A stretch of 64,000 nucleotides of DNA, taken from contig CM055102.1 in assembly GCA_029204225.1 (NCBI GenBank), positions 30,787,632 through 30,851,631 on the forward strand. Direction: 5' to 3'. Position numbers and translations under genes: made by a program. The notes under the pieces are model-generated. The model worked only from the letters and a program-made list of their open reading frames with translations, was not told the origin of the DNA and did no database searches. Origin of the DNA: Diphasiastrum complanatum. Its lineage: Eukaryota; Streptophyta; Lycopodiopsida; Lycopodiales; Lycopodiaceae. The first letter of the stretch is position 1. Every line of letters begins with the position of its first letter. Below are positions 32,272-43,690 of this stretch, piece after piece.

Positions 32272-32717
32272 ATGTTTTCACTAACTAGTTTAGTTGTTTT
32301 TGCTTTGAGCTTTGGTGTTACTGGCTCCGCTTTAGATTTGGCCCATTCAGCCAGGAGGCTCTTGGCTCGTGGTAGAATCCACAATAATTCTCCAAGGGAT
32401 AAGTTAACACGGCTTGCTAGCAAACTTGTGAGCACCTCAGTGTGCGGATCCTCAGGCTCCACTATGTGGAAAGGTGGTTCATGATGATGCAACCGATCCT
32501 TCTGATCGATTCGTAATGGTGAGTCCGTTTGTGGTATCGGTTCTTCACTGACAGGAGGTTCTGCATGTATGTCTTTCACTTGAGCTTTTTCCTCCTCTTG
32601 CGCCTTCTGCACCCAGTGGCATATCCTGTGATATTGTCTGCCCTCTTCCCTCACGTTAGGATATGGTCTTGTAGTTGAGGGTTGATCATCAACTGATGGG
32701 GGTGGTGATGGGGCCAC
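32272..32717 (-). pseudogene. gypsy-like ORF between gag and protease
   Basis: The minus-strand frame of 156 codons is rich in Pro, Glu and Lys (for example REEGRQYHRICHWVQKAQEE) and then has LASRVNLSLGELLWILPRAKSL. That last block resembles the segment before protease in plant gypsy Gag-Pol, like MPLDILLKTHPTLREGL in element 1 (10518). It lies downstream of LTR G2 in minus order and is cut by the primer-site region of G1. Confidence 0.5.
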
Positions 32718-32758
32718 TTCCTTCTGCTTGTGCTCGCGTGACTGCTAGCACTGGGGCA

Positions 32759-33587
32759 TGGAGGTGTGTGGGGTCGAAGATCTCTCGTAGTATAGCCCTT
32801 CCGCCTGTCAACAAAGGTTAGATCACTGGATAGGTGCCTAACTATGCATAGATGCTACTTTTAGTTAATTTCCTACTTTCTCCCTTAGCTCTACTCACCA
32901 CTATACTACTACTCTTTAACTCTACTCCTCTACACTATCATTCATCATAGTTTGGTTGAAGGGAAGGAATGGAGAATAAGAGATTGAGAAGAGAAGAGAA
33001 AGAGAGAGAAAGAGAGTAAGGGTGAAGGTTAGCTCAAATGCTCCTTATGCTTGCTAATGGAAAAACATTCACTATTGGCAAACAATAAACATGGAAATAG
33101 AAAGCAAGAGAAAACACAATCAAGAGCAATAGCAAGTAGTGAATAGCAAATGAGGATGCTTCTCTTCCAAAAATGGTAGAGTTTCTTCCTTCTCATTAAG
33201 CATGGAAATAGTGTACAAATGGTGCCTTTTTATTAAATGGGAAAGGCCCTTGCCCCTCAATCTTACTGGCTAATATTCACAATGATCCTAACCATTCATC
33301 TTGGACTCAACTTGATCCAAGGGTCCACAAAAAGTACATTAGAAATCACAAGATTCATGTGAGTCCCAATTTGGACCCAACTCTAAAAAGTGATCTCTAA
33401 GTTTAAAAATGACATTGGGCCTCTAGTTTTATTTTGATTACAAGGCCCAAGTCAAGTTTATTTTATTTACAACTTCAATTGCGTGCTCATTGGGCCATGG
33501 GCTTATACACGTAGGATGTCATGCCCTCGCAACACATTTTATTGGAGGATTTTATTTATTTACACTTTGTTGGGAATACCCCCAACA
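32759..33587 (-). repeat. LTR G2
   Basis: Reverse complement of G1 with moderate divergence. It opens TGTTGGGGGTATTCCC on the minus strand. The extra ORF ends about 47 bp before it, and the gag-linker ORF lies after it, so internal sequence flanks both sides. Confidence 0.85.
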
Positions 33588-33589
33588 GG

Positions 33590-35930
33590 ACCCACGGCCT
33601 GAAGTAGTGCCAGTCCCTCGGCACTCTGCCGGTTTAGTAGAGCGTTCTCTTGGACTGCCTCTGGTTGATGAGATATCCTGTAACGTCTTCCATGAAGTTG
33701 AGACGGTCCAGTTTTTTCGAGTCCTTTGGTGTGTGGAAGGACTTGTGAACTCCTGTCAACCATTCCTGATCCACCCATGCTTGGAATCGTTTCGTCCTGG
33801 GATCGCCAAGGAATACAGCTCGGTAATATACGCGAGCGACTGGCAGCTGGTCTTCGACTTTGTTGGAAGCGAGCGCCTTATTTGGATCAAAAAATATGGA
33901 GGGAAGGAAATCATCCCATTTTGTTTCAATGCCCATTAGATATTTTAAGTCCCAGGCGTAAGTGGCTGCCGCGCGGACTGTGGGATCGAGGCAATTGATG
34001 TAGTGGCTGACGAATGCAGAGAGAACCCTTCTGGCATCTACATCCGTTGTCCACCCATATTCGAATTTGATGATTGGCCAATTGAAATTGTTGAGTGTGA
34101 TCTGGTCCAGAGGAGTGCCGCATTCCGCCCATTCAAATCTTCTTGGACATGGCAAGAAATGCGCGTTCACCTGTAACTGTTGCAGACTCGTCACGTAAGC
34201 CCTGATGGCCGCAGGGTCTCTCTCAAATAACTGTTGTCGCCACTCCGGTTGTGGTTGGAGGGTGGATAAGGCTTGCAGTTCTTTTCTCTTGATGGTCTGA
34301 GCTGAGAATGATAACTGCCAGCTGCCTCTTGATGACTCGTGGAGATATTTGGATTAAAATTCATTGATGTTGCTTGGCCCTGACTGGTGGTTGTGTCTTG
34401 GCTCTGGTCGCGCGTCTTAGTGGTCGCATCTGTCTGCCCTTGGTCCTGGCCTTCGGACCCTTGATCTGGTTGAATTTCCCCTACTGCCTGCTGGCTCTGA
34501 TCTTGGCTAGTACTAGCCTATGCAGGTCAAAATTAGCTGGCGGTGGAATTACCACGGGGGAGGGTTGGGCCTTCGTTTTCATGTATCTCTGGCATGCCTT
34601 GAGGGCTTGCTTGGCCTAGGCGAGCTCTTGCGTTGCGCTTGCCCGATACTTATCGAACTCCGCCTGGTAGCTGTTCAGGGTTTGGCAATAAATCTGCACT
34701 TGACGCTGTAGAAGATTCATCTCTGATTGGGAGAGCGGCCTTGTGTCCGGTGTAGATTGAGCTAACCAGACGAGCTTCTCATCTTGTAAGGCTTTAACCT
34801 CCGTCCCCATGCGCATGTTCTCTGCTTCCAAAAGTGTAAGTTGCGCTTGGATGAGGGCAAGCCATTGGGATACTTCAGTTTGAAGCTCCCACATCTTTGT
34901 GGAGGCCTCCGTCAGCGCTTTGGAGAGGCTTTGAATATATTTGTTTAGGCCCTCCTCCTTTTGCTGCAACTTGGCAATCTCCTGGTGCCCTGCTTGTTCG
35001 TGTTGCTGAGCCAGAATCAGCTCTTGCTGCAGCTTGATGAGGTCTTCTCGCAGTTGTGTATTACTTGTTGCCAACTGTAGTACCCTGCTTTTCAAAATAG
35101 CTTTGGCTGCTACTGCATCCAGGATGTATTTTCCTAGGGTTTGGTACGTCGTCGTTAGATCCGTGGTTGCAGCTGGTACACTGGCACTGGCAGGGGCTTG
35201 TGTTGTATCGGCCTAGATGACTTGTGGAATTCCGTCGTCATTGTCTTTGATCAGGTTTTCATTTATCCTGATGCCATTTGGGGCGGTAGGGTCAGCCTGA
35301 TCTGGTGATGCTACAAAAACTATTTGTACAAATGCGTCATCAGGCAACAGTTGGCTGTCCTCGGCAACCTTTGGCGAAGCAGGTGGGGTGTGAGAAACAA
35401 CTGTGGAAACAGGGGCGAGGACGGTTTGTTCGAACGAGAGGATGGGAGGAACATTGGGGAACTGAAGGGTGGTGTGGAGTATGGAAGAAGGTGAGGATGG
35501 AGCAGAAAGTGTCTGGTGTGGGGGTGAAAAATTGATAACTTGTATCCATGCTAGAGTGTCGGGGGACAGTTGCGAATCAGAAGGGTTGAATGTGAGAGGA
35601 GCAACGGTGGTTGCAAGAGTAATGGAGGATGCGATAGTGATGGATGGAGCAGCGGACACTAGAAGAGAAGTAGGAGTGTATCAACAGAAGAAACGGGGAT
35701 GGAGACAGAAACAGATGTGGATGGAATAGGAAGAGAGGTAGCGACAATAGTAATTGGAGTGGGGGGTTGCACGAAAGAAGAAGTGGTGGTGGTTGATGGA
35801 GTAGTTAGTGCGGCAGTGGAGACACCTGACATTCGTCTCATGGTTGCGAATATCAACGTCTACTGTAGCTATTGCCTCTTCGGGTAGGTCACTGCATCGG
35901 ATCACCTGGTTGTAGCGCTGCTTCAACTGA
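33590..35930 (-). pseudogene. extra ORF upstream of the 3' LTR, longest copy
   Basis: Read on the minus strand. A Ser/Thr/Pro-rich start (35930-35400) is followed by LLPDDAFVQ and NLIKDNDDG (to 35213). A coiled coil (34616-35095, 159 codons open) has ELILAQQHEQAGHQEIAKLQ and LNKYIQSLSKALTEAS. After a broken part (34200-34600) comes a 186-codon frame (33634-34194) with ETKWDDFLPSIFFDPNKAL, EDQLPVARVYYRAVFLG and FMEDVTGYLINQRQ. It ends next to LTR G2. Related copies: 37222-38240 and 57904-58400. I know no named family. The position after pol is that of env-like or additional ORFs in some gypsy lineages, but no membrane segment is seen. Confidence 0.65.
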
Positions 35931-35955
35931 TTCTTCTTATTCGCAGGTGCCTTGG

Positions 35956-36270
35956 GTGGTTCGATCCTTCATCCTGTGAAGCTGAATACAAATATCTTAC
36001 AACCACAACAAAAGAGGTTTTAGCTAAAGTGTTATGCAGATGAAGATCTTCCAATTATCAAGAATGATAACATTTCTGCTCAGGCTCTTGCAAATAATCT
36101 AGTCTTTCATGCAAGGAGCAAGCATATTGAAGTGGCTCATCATTTTGTAAGAGAAAAAGTCATTGGGAGAGATCTCAGTGGAACATGTTGCTTCTTCAGA
36201 TTGTGTTGCAGATCTTCTCACCAAGCCTCTACTCAAGAATATATTTATGAAGATGAGGTCAAACTTTGGC
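35956..36270 (+). pseudogene. copia RNase H
   Basis: Reads SCEAEYK, then ISAQALANNLVFHARSKHIEVAHHFVREKV, then SDCVADLLTKPL in shifted frames. This is the C-terminal half of copia RNase H, including the His-rich KHIEV..HFVREKV block. It is followed at 36400 by a polypurine tract and an LTR. A frame change lies near 36170. Confidence 0.8.
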
Positions 36271-36408
36271 CTAATTTTGAAGTCTATGCTGATAGAAACA
36301 TAAATTTTAACGAGGAGTGTGAAGATTATAAATATTATCTTCCTATCTCGAGTTTGGGGCCTTGTCCATGGTGATTTCCACTAAATTTCATATTGTACAT
36401 AAAAGGAG

Positions 36409-36990
36409 TGTGAATTGAGCACATGTAGCTCGGATTTGAGTTAAATAGGTTCAATTTTGATGACATGCAGTAGTTTAGATAACATGCAAAGTCATATTGT
36501 ATGCATGCAAGCCACATGCAATCAGTGCATGCAACATGCAAACTAGTTTCTGTGATCTACACATGTCTAGGCAGTTTTATGAGTTGACATGCAGTACATG
36601 CAACATCCATGTATGTAGTTACACATGTGGATCTCTGGTAGGTGTATTAGTTCAGTTAAGTGGACTTTCCATGCAACTCCACTGTATGAATTCGAGTCTC
36701 TCTCATGTAGGAAAAGCTGGGCATGTTTTGCCAGATTGTGAATATTGAGATTTTGGTGTTTTGGACTCATTCTCTCGCTACTTGAGTTTTCTATGCTTGA
36801 TTTTCTCTCTCTACCCGAGAGCAGCCTCTTTTTTCTATAATGAATACTTAGAATTTTTTCTGACATTCATTTCTCATAGTGAAGAGTTAGAATTTTTTCA
36901 TCAGATGTATGCCATTGTGCTCTTGCCTTAGATTTTTCAAGCATATTGTTCTTTGATCAATCTTGTGCAATCACAACACCTCAGTAAGAT
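36409..36990 (+). repeat. copia LTR with CATGCA cluster
   Basis: Starts TGTGAATTGAGC right after aaaaggag. Between 36460 and 36610 there are about nine catgca or atgcaa words, including tatgcatgcaagcc and gtgcatgcaacatgcaa. CATGCA is the core of the plant RY element bound by B3-domain factors. The 3' limit is uncertain. Confidence 0.6.
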
Positions 36991-37221
36991 CCTGTAGGGT
37001 GTGTGGTGAAGTTCACACGTGCTAAAAACTTCACAAGTAGTGCCATACGACTGACATACTTTCCTTTTGCACGAACTCTCCATTTCCATCAAACCTAACA
37101 CACGCGACCGTATCGCAATAGGACCCCTGTTGTGTAACTTTGCCTATGCACTTTTCGAGGAGAAGGTTCACGAGTTTAACCGATCTAGCATTTTGTCTGC
37201 CACTGTCCCACACACTACACT

Positions 37222-38240
37222 TTGTACCAGCCTTCTGAAGCTTCCACCTCCCATCAACCTGCAGTTACTGATACAATGGCCAACAAATGCATGTACGGCG
37301 CAGCCCCCTCCTCATCAAGTCCTCCTACTACCAGACGACATACCACACCTCCGCAACTAACCACCACCACTTCCACAACCATAGTTTCTTCTTCTGTTCA
37401 AACCTCCACTTCTACTACCACATCTATTCCTCTTCTCCCTATTCCAACATCCTCTACTTCTATTCCCATATCTTCCACTGCTTCTATTACCATTGCTTCG
37501 TCCATACCCTCTGCTTTTGCTTCTACACCACTCCTTCAAATCAACCCTTTGTCTCTCAGCTCTCTCTTGACACCTTGTCGTGGATGCAACTCATCAATCT
37601 TTTGTCGCCTTGCCAAGTTTCCTCACCTCCCTTGTCTCCATCCATTTTCCAAACCACCCTTCAGTTTCTTTCTGTTCCTACCATTCCCTGTTTTGGACAA
37701 TCTGTTCTTACACCTGTTTCCACCTTTGCTACTCCTCTCACACCCCCCATATCTCCTGTTAAGGCTGCCGAGGATGACAAATTGTTGCCCGATGACGCAT
37801 TTGTATAGACAAAATTTGTATCATCACCCCTTCGTGCTGATTCCACTGCACCAAAGGGTATGAAACCGCCAGAGAAGTTGATTGAAGGTGACGACACTGG
37901 CATGCAGACCATTCGGACGACAACAAATGCAACCCCAGCAATTGCCCGCTACCGGCTGCTCTCACCGCACCAGAGGGTATGACACCGCCAGAGAAGTTGA
38001 TCGAAGATGACGAAACTGGCGTGCAAATCATTTGGGCAACAAGAAAAGCAACCCCAACAAGTGCCATGTTACCGGATGCTCCCACAGACCTCACGACGGC
38101 CTTCCAAGCCTTAGAAACATTTATCCAAGATACGGTAGCGGCCAAGACCTCACTAAACAAATTCATGAAGACGTCATTGGATATCTCATCCATCAGAGGC
38201 GCACTAGGCGAACCTTCTACTAAACCGGCCGAGTGACAAG
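37222..38240 (+). pseudogene. extra ORF family, internally deleted copy
   Basis: The N-terminal part is Ser/Thr rich (37222-37860). LLPDDAFV and PPEKLIEGDDTG follow, and then a duplicated PPEKLIEDDETG block (37860-37910 and 37980-38030). After DAPTDLTTAFQALETFIQD the sequence jumps to the C-terminal end (HEDVIGYLIHQRRTRRTFY in another frame). The coiled coil and the WDD-containing domain are deleted. It ends about 40 bp before LTR G3, as the minus-strand copy does before G2. Confidence 0.7.
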
Positions 38241-38269
38241 GGACCGGCACTAGTTCAGGTCGTGGGTCT

Positions 38270-39019
38270 TGTTGGGGGTATACCCAACATATTGTAAATA
38301 AATAAAATCGGAAAGTAGAAATGGTTGCAAGGGTCATGGCCTCCTGCGTGTATAAGCCCATGGCCTAATCAGCACGCAAGTTAAGTTGTAAATAGAATAA
38401 GGGATTTGGGCCTTAGTGTTGATTAAATAAAACTCGAGGCCACAATGTCAAGTTAATAAACTTAGTCTAAATTTACAAAGTTGGGTCCAAAGTGAAACTC
38501 AGATGTATCATGTGATTTCTTATGTATTTTTTTAAGACCCTTGGATTAGATTGGACCCAAGGTGAATGGTGAAGATTAGAGCTCATATTTTTAGAAATGG
38601 CCGATAAGATTTTAAGACAAGGGCCTTTCCCATTGATAAAAAGCACCATTTGTACATATTTGCATGCTTAATGAGAAGGAGAAAACTCTAATATTTTGGA
38701 GAGAAGCTTCTGCATTTGCTATTCACTACTTGCTAATGTTATTTGTGTGTATTTGCTATTTTGCTTTCTAGTTTACATACTTTTTGGTTTCCAATGTGAA
38801 TGTTTCTCCATTAGTGAGCATAATGAGCAAATGAGCTAACCTCCACACTCAATCTCTTTCTCTACCTCTTGTTCTACTACTTTATCTTTTCTCTTCTTCC
38901 CACTCTCTTTTACTCTAAATAATGACTAGTATGTGGATAGTGTAGGGGAGTGTAGTGTTAAAGGTGGTAATATTAGTGTAAAGGGTAGAAAGCAACTAAA
39001 AGTAGCATCTTAGCATAGT
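38270..39019 (+). repeat. LTR G3, 3' truncated
   Basis: Starts TGTTGGGGGTATACCC and follows G1 closely to gcatagttag, then breaks; about 70-80 bp of the end, and the primer site, are missing. Confidence 0.85.
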
Positions 39020-39815
39020 TAGATTTATTGTCGTAAAACGTGGGGATGACTGGCAGCAGAAGCTCGAAGCTTTGAGCGTAGATGTGTAGGAGCAGAAATG
39101 CAACAGCTAGCAGCAAAAATATTCAAGAAGAATGATTCATACAGATTGTGCAAATGAATAATACAGTAGTGAGACAAAAATTGCACTCTGATTAATATCA
39201 ACATCGAGTACAATGACTTGAAGTAATAACTTCAGCTTGTTGAGCGTGATAATGCTGGCTACAGATAACTCTGATTGAAAAAGAACACTTACATAGCTTG
39301 ATTCAGCTAGTATATATATTTGCAAGTGTCGAGAGACAAATATCCTATAAGCCTTGAATGCCATTTACGCCAGTCTTTGTATATGCACAAAGTGGGTAAC
39401 CGTCCTTGGGATATTTAGCGGTCCAATTGTTTTTAGGGTTGTTGATAAGTTGGCGACGTCGGTCTGCCACTGTTTGGAAAAATCCGAAAACCCGAGGGTG
39501 CCCTTAGACTGAAGGCATGTAAAACCCGAAGGTACTCTTAGATTGAAGCCATGTAAATCTCGAAGGTGCCCTTGGAGCGAAGGCATGAAAAATATGAAAA
39601 AAGCTGAAGGTAGGCCTAAAATGGATTCTAAGACATTCTGGCCACTGTGTCGTATTTTTCTCAAAAGTGCGAAAAAGGCGAAGGTGCTTTAAAAATGTTT
39701 AAGGCACAAAAAACCATGAGGGAAAATATGTGAAGGTCCAAAACATGTAATCGATTTTCAGAATGTTCATTACTTGAACGATTTTTCTTTAAGACTGAGC
39801 ATAAGAAATCTAATA
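39020..39815 (-). repeat. probable copia LTR with 34-bp triple repeat
   Basis: On the minus strand it begins next to a polypurine tract (complement of actcccccttaatgac, 39814-39829). Three 34-bp units lie at 39491-39524, 39525-39558 and 39559-39592 (cccgaaggtgcccttagactg type). No other copy is in the window. Confidence 0.45.
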
Positions 39816-39835
39816 CTCCCCCTTAATGACGTTGA

Positions 39836-39975
39836 TCTTCAGGTTTAACCCTCCTATAGTTTTTTGAGCTTTTCTGAACTCGCACATGTGAATTCTAGGT
39901 GACAGGTTGATGTGGCAAGAGTTTTGTTCACTAGGTCTTCCTCTGTACTGAGCTTTATAGCACCCAATTTGGTGT
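39836..39975 (-). pseudogene. copia RNase H tail remnant
   Basis: Minus-strand reading KLSTEEDLVNKTLATST then HLEFTCA fits the ADxFTKxL block near the end of copia polyproteins, and it is followed by a polypurine tract. Short and shifted. Confidence 0.5.
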
Positions 39976-40594
39976 CATGTAACCGAAGTTGTGATCATCT
40001 GAAGTTTTGCAATTTTGTGAGAAAAATTGGTAGAATTTCGAATTGTTCTGATTGCATGCAAGTCAATTTCCTATTTTGAGGTATTGTGCTTGCATGGAAT
40101 GTCTGCATGTTGAATCTCAGAGTGATTCTGACATGCATGAGTGGTTTAGATCTGTTTTGAGTAATTATACACATGTGCTCCGACTGATAGATACAAAACT
40201 GAGTTTTATAGCTAACAATTTCCGTAGAACTAGATTTTACGTAAAAATTCGTAATGGTTAAAAATTAGTTTAATGTTGCTTGCATGCTTGATGGACATTA
40301 ATGTAGTAGGGTTAAGAATAGAACAATGAATCAAATTTTCAATTTCGATTGCTTAATAACTGACATTGGTTTTTTACGAATTTTTTGAAAACGTAAAAAT
40401 TTAAAAAAAAATAAATTAAATGTGCGAAAATTAAAATTTTTTAGTTTCTTCCAGTTTCTTGAATTATTTATGAAATTGACTAAAAACAGTGATTTGACCA
40501 TGCTGGAGTCAATTTCAGTCGATTTTGGTCAACTGTGCTTCACTATAAGTTAATATTATCTAAACTTAGTGATTTTCAAGATAGATAAATCGAG

Positions 40595-41713
40595 ATGGCT
40601 GAAGAAACTTCAAATCAAGCTGCAAATCCAGGTGCACCATCTTACATGGTGATTTGTCAGCAGTTGAATACGGCGCTCAATGATATGAATAATCGTAATC
40701 AGATGAGAGATCAACAAATGGAGGTTCCATTGAATGAAGTCAAATTGATGTCTTCACCCAATCTCAGTTTTCGACCGGAGGTTTATGCGAGGGAGAAGAA
40801 GGAGAAGAAACCTGAAGTCGTCGAGGATTGGCTGGCCAAGTGGAGTAGTTACTTCAATTTGCACGGAGTTCCTAATGAGAAGAAAATTGAAAGCGTCGTG
40901 TTGTTTTTATGCGGCAAAGCGTCATCGTGGTGGCGAGACTTACCGGTGAAGCCAACTACCTAGGATGCGTTTGCAAAAGTTTTCCTAAGAGCTTTCGTAA
41001 TTGCTGATGACGTTGACTACTACCTGAAGTTCGTGAACTGCAGGATGGGTACAAAGAGTTTAGACTCTTATATCCAGGAATTCATGGACCTATGAAATAG
41101 GGTTCCATCATTTGATGCGAAGTTGGCACTTTGGCAGTTTGTCCTAGGTTTGCCAGTCGACTATCAGAACAAATGCAGGCGAAATGTGCTTCAAAACCTC
41201 GAAAATGTGTTTCGGATTGCGAAAGCATATGATTCCACAGTGGTGGCATCCAAGAAGAAGTTTGCGCAAATTTCAACCACTTTGAAAACCAAGAAGGGTA
41301 AGAAGCGAGGTCTAGACCAAGTAAAATATTTTGACGAATTAGATCAAGCAGCATCGGAACCCAGGAAGCCGAAGAGAAAGAGATTTAAGAAATCTATGTC
41401 CTGGGAAAAGGCCAAGAAAGAAAACTTATGTTTTGTTTGTAAGAAGCTTAGACATATGATGAAATTTTGTCCAGAAAGGAAGAAAATGTCTGCCCATATG
41501 ATTGAGATCCCAGGAGGCAATGGTAAGACTTTGGAAATCAACCTAACCGATTGTGAGTGTGAATGTTCTTTCAGTACTACTTCTTTCTTGCCTAATGAAC
41601 TTTTCCGTTTAATTGGCACAATTAAAGATCAAGAAGTGAGTATTCTATTGCCCAAAATTTTATGTTCTTTGATCACCATTGTCTCAAAAGTGAAAAACAT
41701 TGGAAAATTGAGT
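40595..41713 (+). pseudogene. gypsy gag with zinc knuckle
   Basis: From an ATG at 40595 one frame runs about 370 codons with two stops (about 40963 and 41093). It has KPEVVEDWLAKWSSYFNLHGV, then ASSWWRDL, then FVIADDVDYYLKF and SLDSYIQEFMDL of the gag capsid domain. A Lys-rich linker and one knuckle, CFVCKKLRHMMKFC (CX2CX4HX4C), follow. The start of a protease-like stretch follows before the end. Unrelated in detail to the gags at 8601 and 55675. No pol follows. Confidence 0.8.
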
Positions 41714-41716
41714 TAA

Positions 41717-42284
41717 ACAAGCCTAGTTACAAGTGAAATTTAGAAGAGCATTGTTCAAAAAAGGGAAACTTTTGAAGAGATTTTCTTATTCCTATGGTAT
41801 AAGCTGATTAATTTGTTATAGGGATTGTCAAAATGCATATATACATCCATATCAAGATTAAACACATTGGGATGTAAATGGTGTATCTTTGTTCATTTAA
41901 AATAAACAAAGGTGAGCAAGTGACGCTCTTCTCTTGGAACAAGAGGAAAATTTTCCATAGAGTAAGATGGACGTCATGTCTGAAACTGCTCCCTATAGAC
42001 TTTCAAAAAAATGCTGCATTAAGAAGTTGGATGATAAATATATTTGAAGTTCTATTTGCCTCAGTTTTTCAGAGATAAGGGTATTATCCTCTACTCTTAA
42101 GATCTTGACAAGGTTTCTGCTGTGATTTTACGCGCAGTCCTGTACAAGGGACTCCGTTAAATTGTACTGTCGTGCTTTTTGCCTGGCCTTTCAAGACTTG
42201 TTCCACTTGGTCCTCAATGTGTGGCATTACTTAACAGGGAAATGCATGAGGCACTAATGTTTTGCAACTATAAGATTCGATCGT
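41717..42284. other. no recognised gene
   Basis: AT-rich DNA between the gypsy gag and the two-exon remnant. Nothing recognised. Confidence 0.35.
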
Positions 42285-42556
42285 TCAAATTAAAGATTTC
42301 AGAAATCTATTCAATATGCTTCTAAAAAGGCGAACAACAAAGAAATGACAGAGCATCTGCTTCTTTCTTGGTCTACGATTGCTAGGACGCAAGTAAAAGC
42401 CATAGGATTGACAATATGGTGTCTGAATGTAAAGATCAGCATCTAATATGTGAATAATCAACTTTGTATATAAAAGGGACAATTTTCAATAACACAATGT
42501 GGTTGCAGAAGCTGTTGGCAAACTAAAAGCAAGAAACTCTCAACCAGACAAAGTAC

Positions 42557-42931
42557 CTCAACAGCATCAGGGTTATAAATTCCAGCAATGTCGTTTTCAT
42601 CATCAGCAAAAGTGTGTTCCTCTAGCTCTGATGCTGCAAAAGATGTAGTTGTAAGTAACTGTATGGCGTTCAGTTTGCGCTGCAATTAAGATAATGTTAA
42701 AAGGCTGAAAACAAATATGCCGGATATGACTTCTATGTAATGACAGAAGTTGGATGAAAGGAAGGAAATATTTACCAATGCAAGATTCTGCGAAGGAAAG
42801 AAGATCTGCACTGCCATATTGTAGGAAAGGTTTGCACGCTCGGAGCCTACAAGCCTGCTCCTTCTCCTTCCTATCAACGAACACAAGTCCAAATAGAAAG
42901 ATCGAAACGCTACTTCCGTTACTTTGAACAT
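42557..42931 (-). pseudogene. two exons of an unidentified host-type gene
   Basis: Minus strand: exon 42931-42776 (156 nt) is preceded by an AG acceptor (cccttag) and followed by a GTAAAT donor. A 96-nt intron ends ATTGCAG. The next exon, 42679-42557 (123 nt), ends at GTACTT. Both exons are multiples of three and open in the same frame: GSERANLSYNMAVQIFF, then RKLNAIQLL, then ELEEHTFADDENDIAGIYNP. This looks like a cellular gene, not a retroelement. I do not recognise the family. No clear further exon is found on either side. Confidence 0.55.
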
Positions 42932-43213
42932 CTAAGGGCAGGCCTCGGAATGCAAACTAAATCTAGAAGGCCATTTTGCATTTTCTCATGTTCCTTTGTA
43001 TGCTATTCTACATTTCTCTTTCCTAGGCGATATGGAATGGCTAAGGGCAAGCCCATTGGATGCCAACTTTACATTTCAGCTTGTCGTGTTTCATCACATC
43101 ATAGTGTTTCATTACATATCATAGGGCTAGCTGAGTTGGTTAGTTTGGCATCCAAAGCCCCTTTCGTCCCAAGTTCAAGTGCCCCCTCTCTCCCAAAAAC
43201 CAATATACATTAC

Positions 43214-43690
43214 ATCACAGGCATCCTCCCACACATGGTGAGTTGATGTATAATTCTTGAATTGGGTTCACCCACTTAGCTACAATTCTTTGTGATTCCA
43301 GAGGTCAATAATAGCAAGAAGCATTACCTTATAGGATTCTTCCCATATATGTACATGTGGTGAGTCTATGTATCATGCTTGAGTTTGGCTCACCCAAATC
43401 ATGTTTGATTCTTTGTGATCCAACATGCTGATAATATCAAAAAGCATAAGATTATGAGCATCTTCTCACACGTGGTGAGTTGGTCTTGCCACCCAAGTTC
43501 AATTGTCTGCGATCCTATGGTTTGATAATACAAAGAAGCACTATATGTACATGTGGTGAGTCTATGTATCATGCTTGAGTTTGGCTCACCCAAATCATGT
43601 TTGATTCTTTGTTTGTGATCCCACATGCTGATAATATCAATAAGCATTACATTATGAGCATCTTCTCACATGTGGTGAGTTGGGCTTGCC
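43214..43690. repeat. 196-bp composite tandem repeat
   Basis: 43346-43541 and 43542-43690 repeat with a period of 196 bp (tatatgtacatgtggtgagtc). Each unit is made of two related halves, both with tggtgagt, then ccaa or cacc, then ttctttgtgatcc, and ending gataata; a diverged earlier unit covers 43214-43345. No coding potential. Confidence 0.85.

Noticed and set aside
37357-37539. Gly/Arg/Ser-rich minus-strand frame
   Set aside because: It is the antisense shadow of the Ser/Thr-rich extra ORF.
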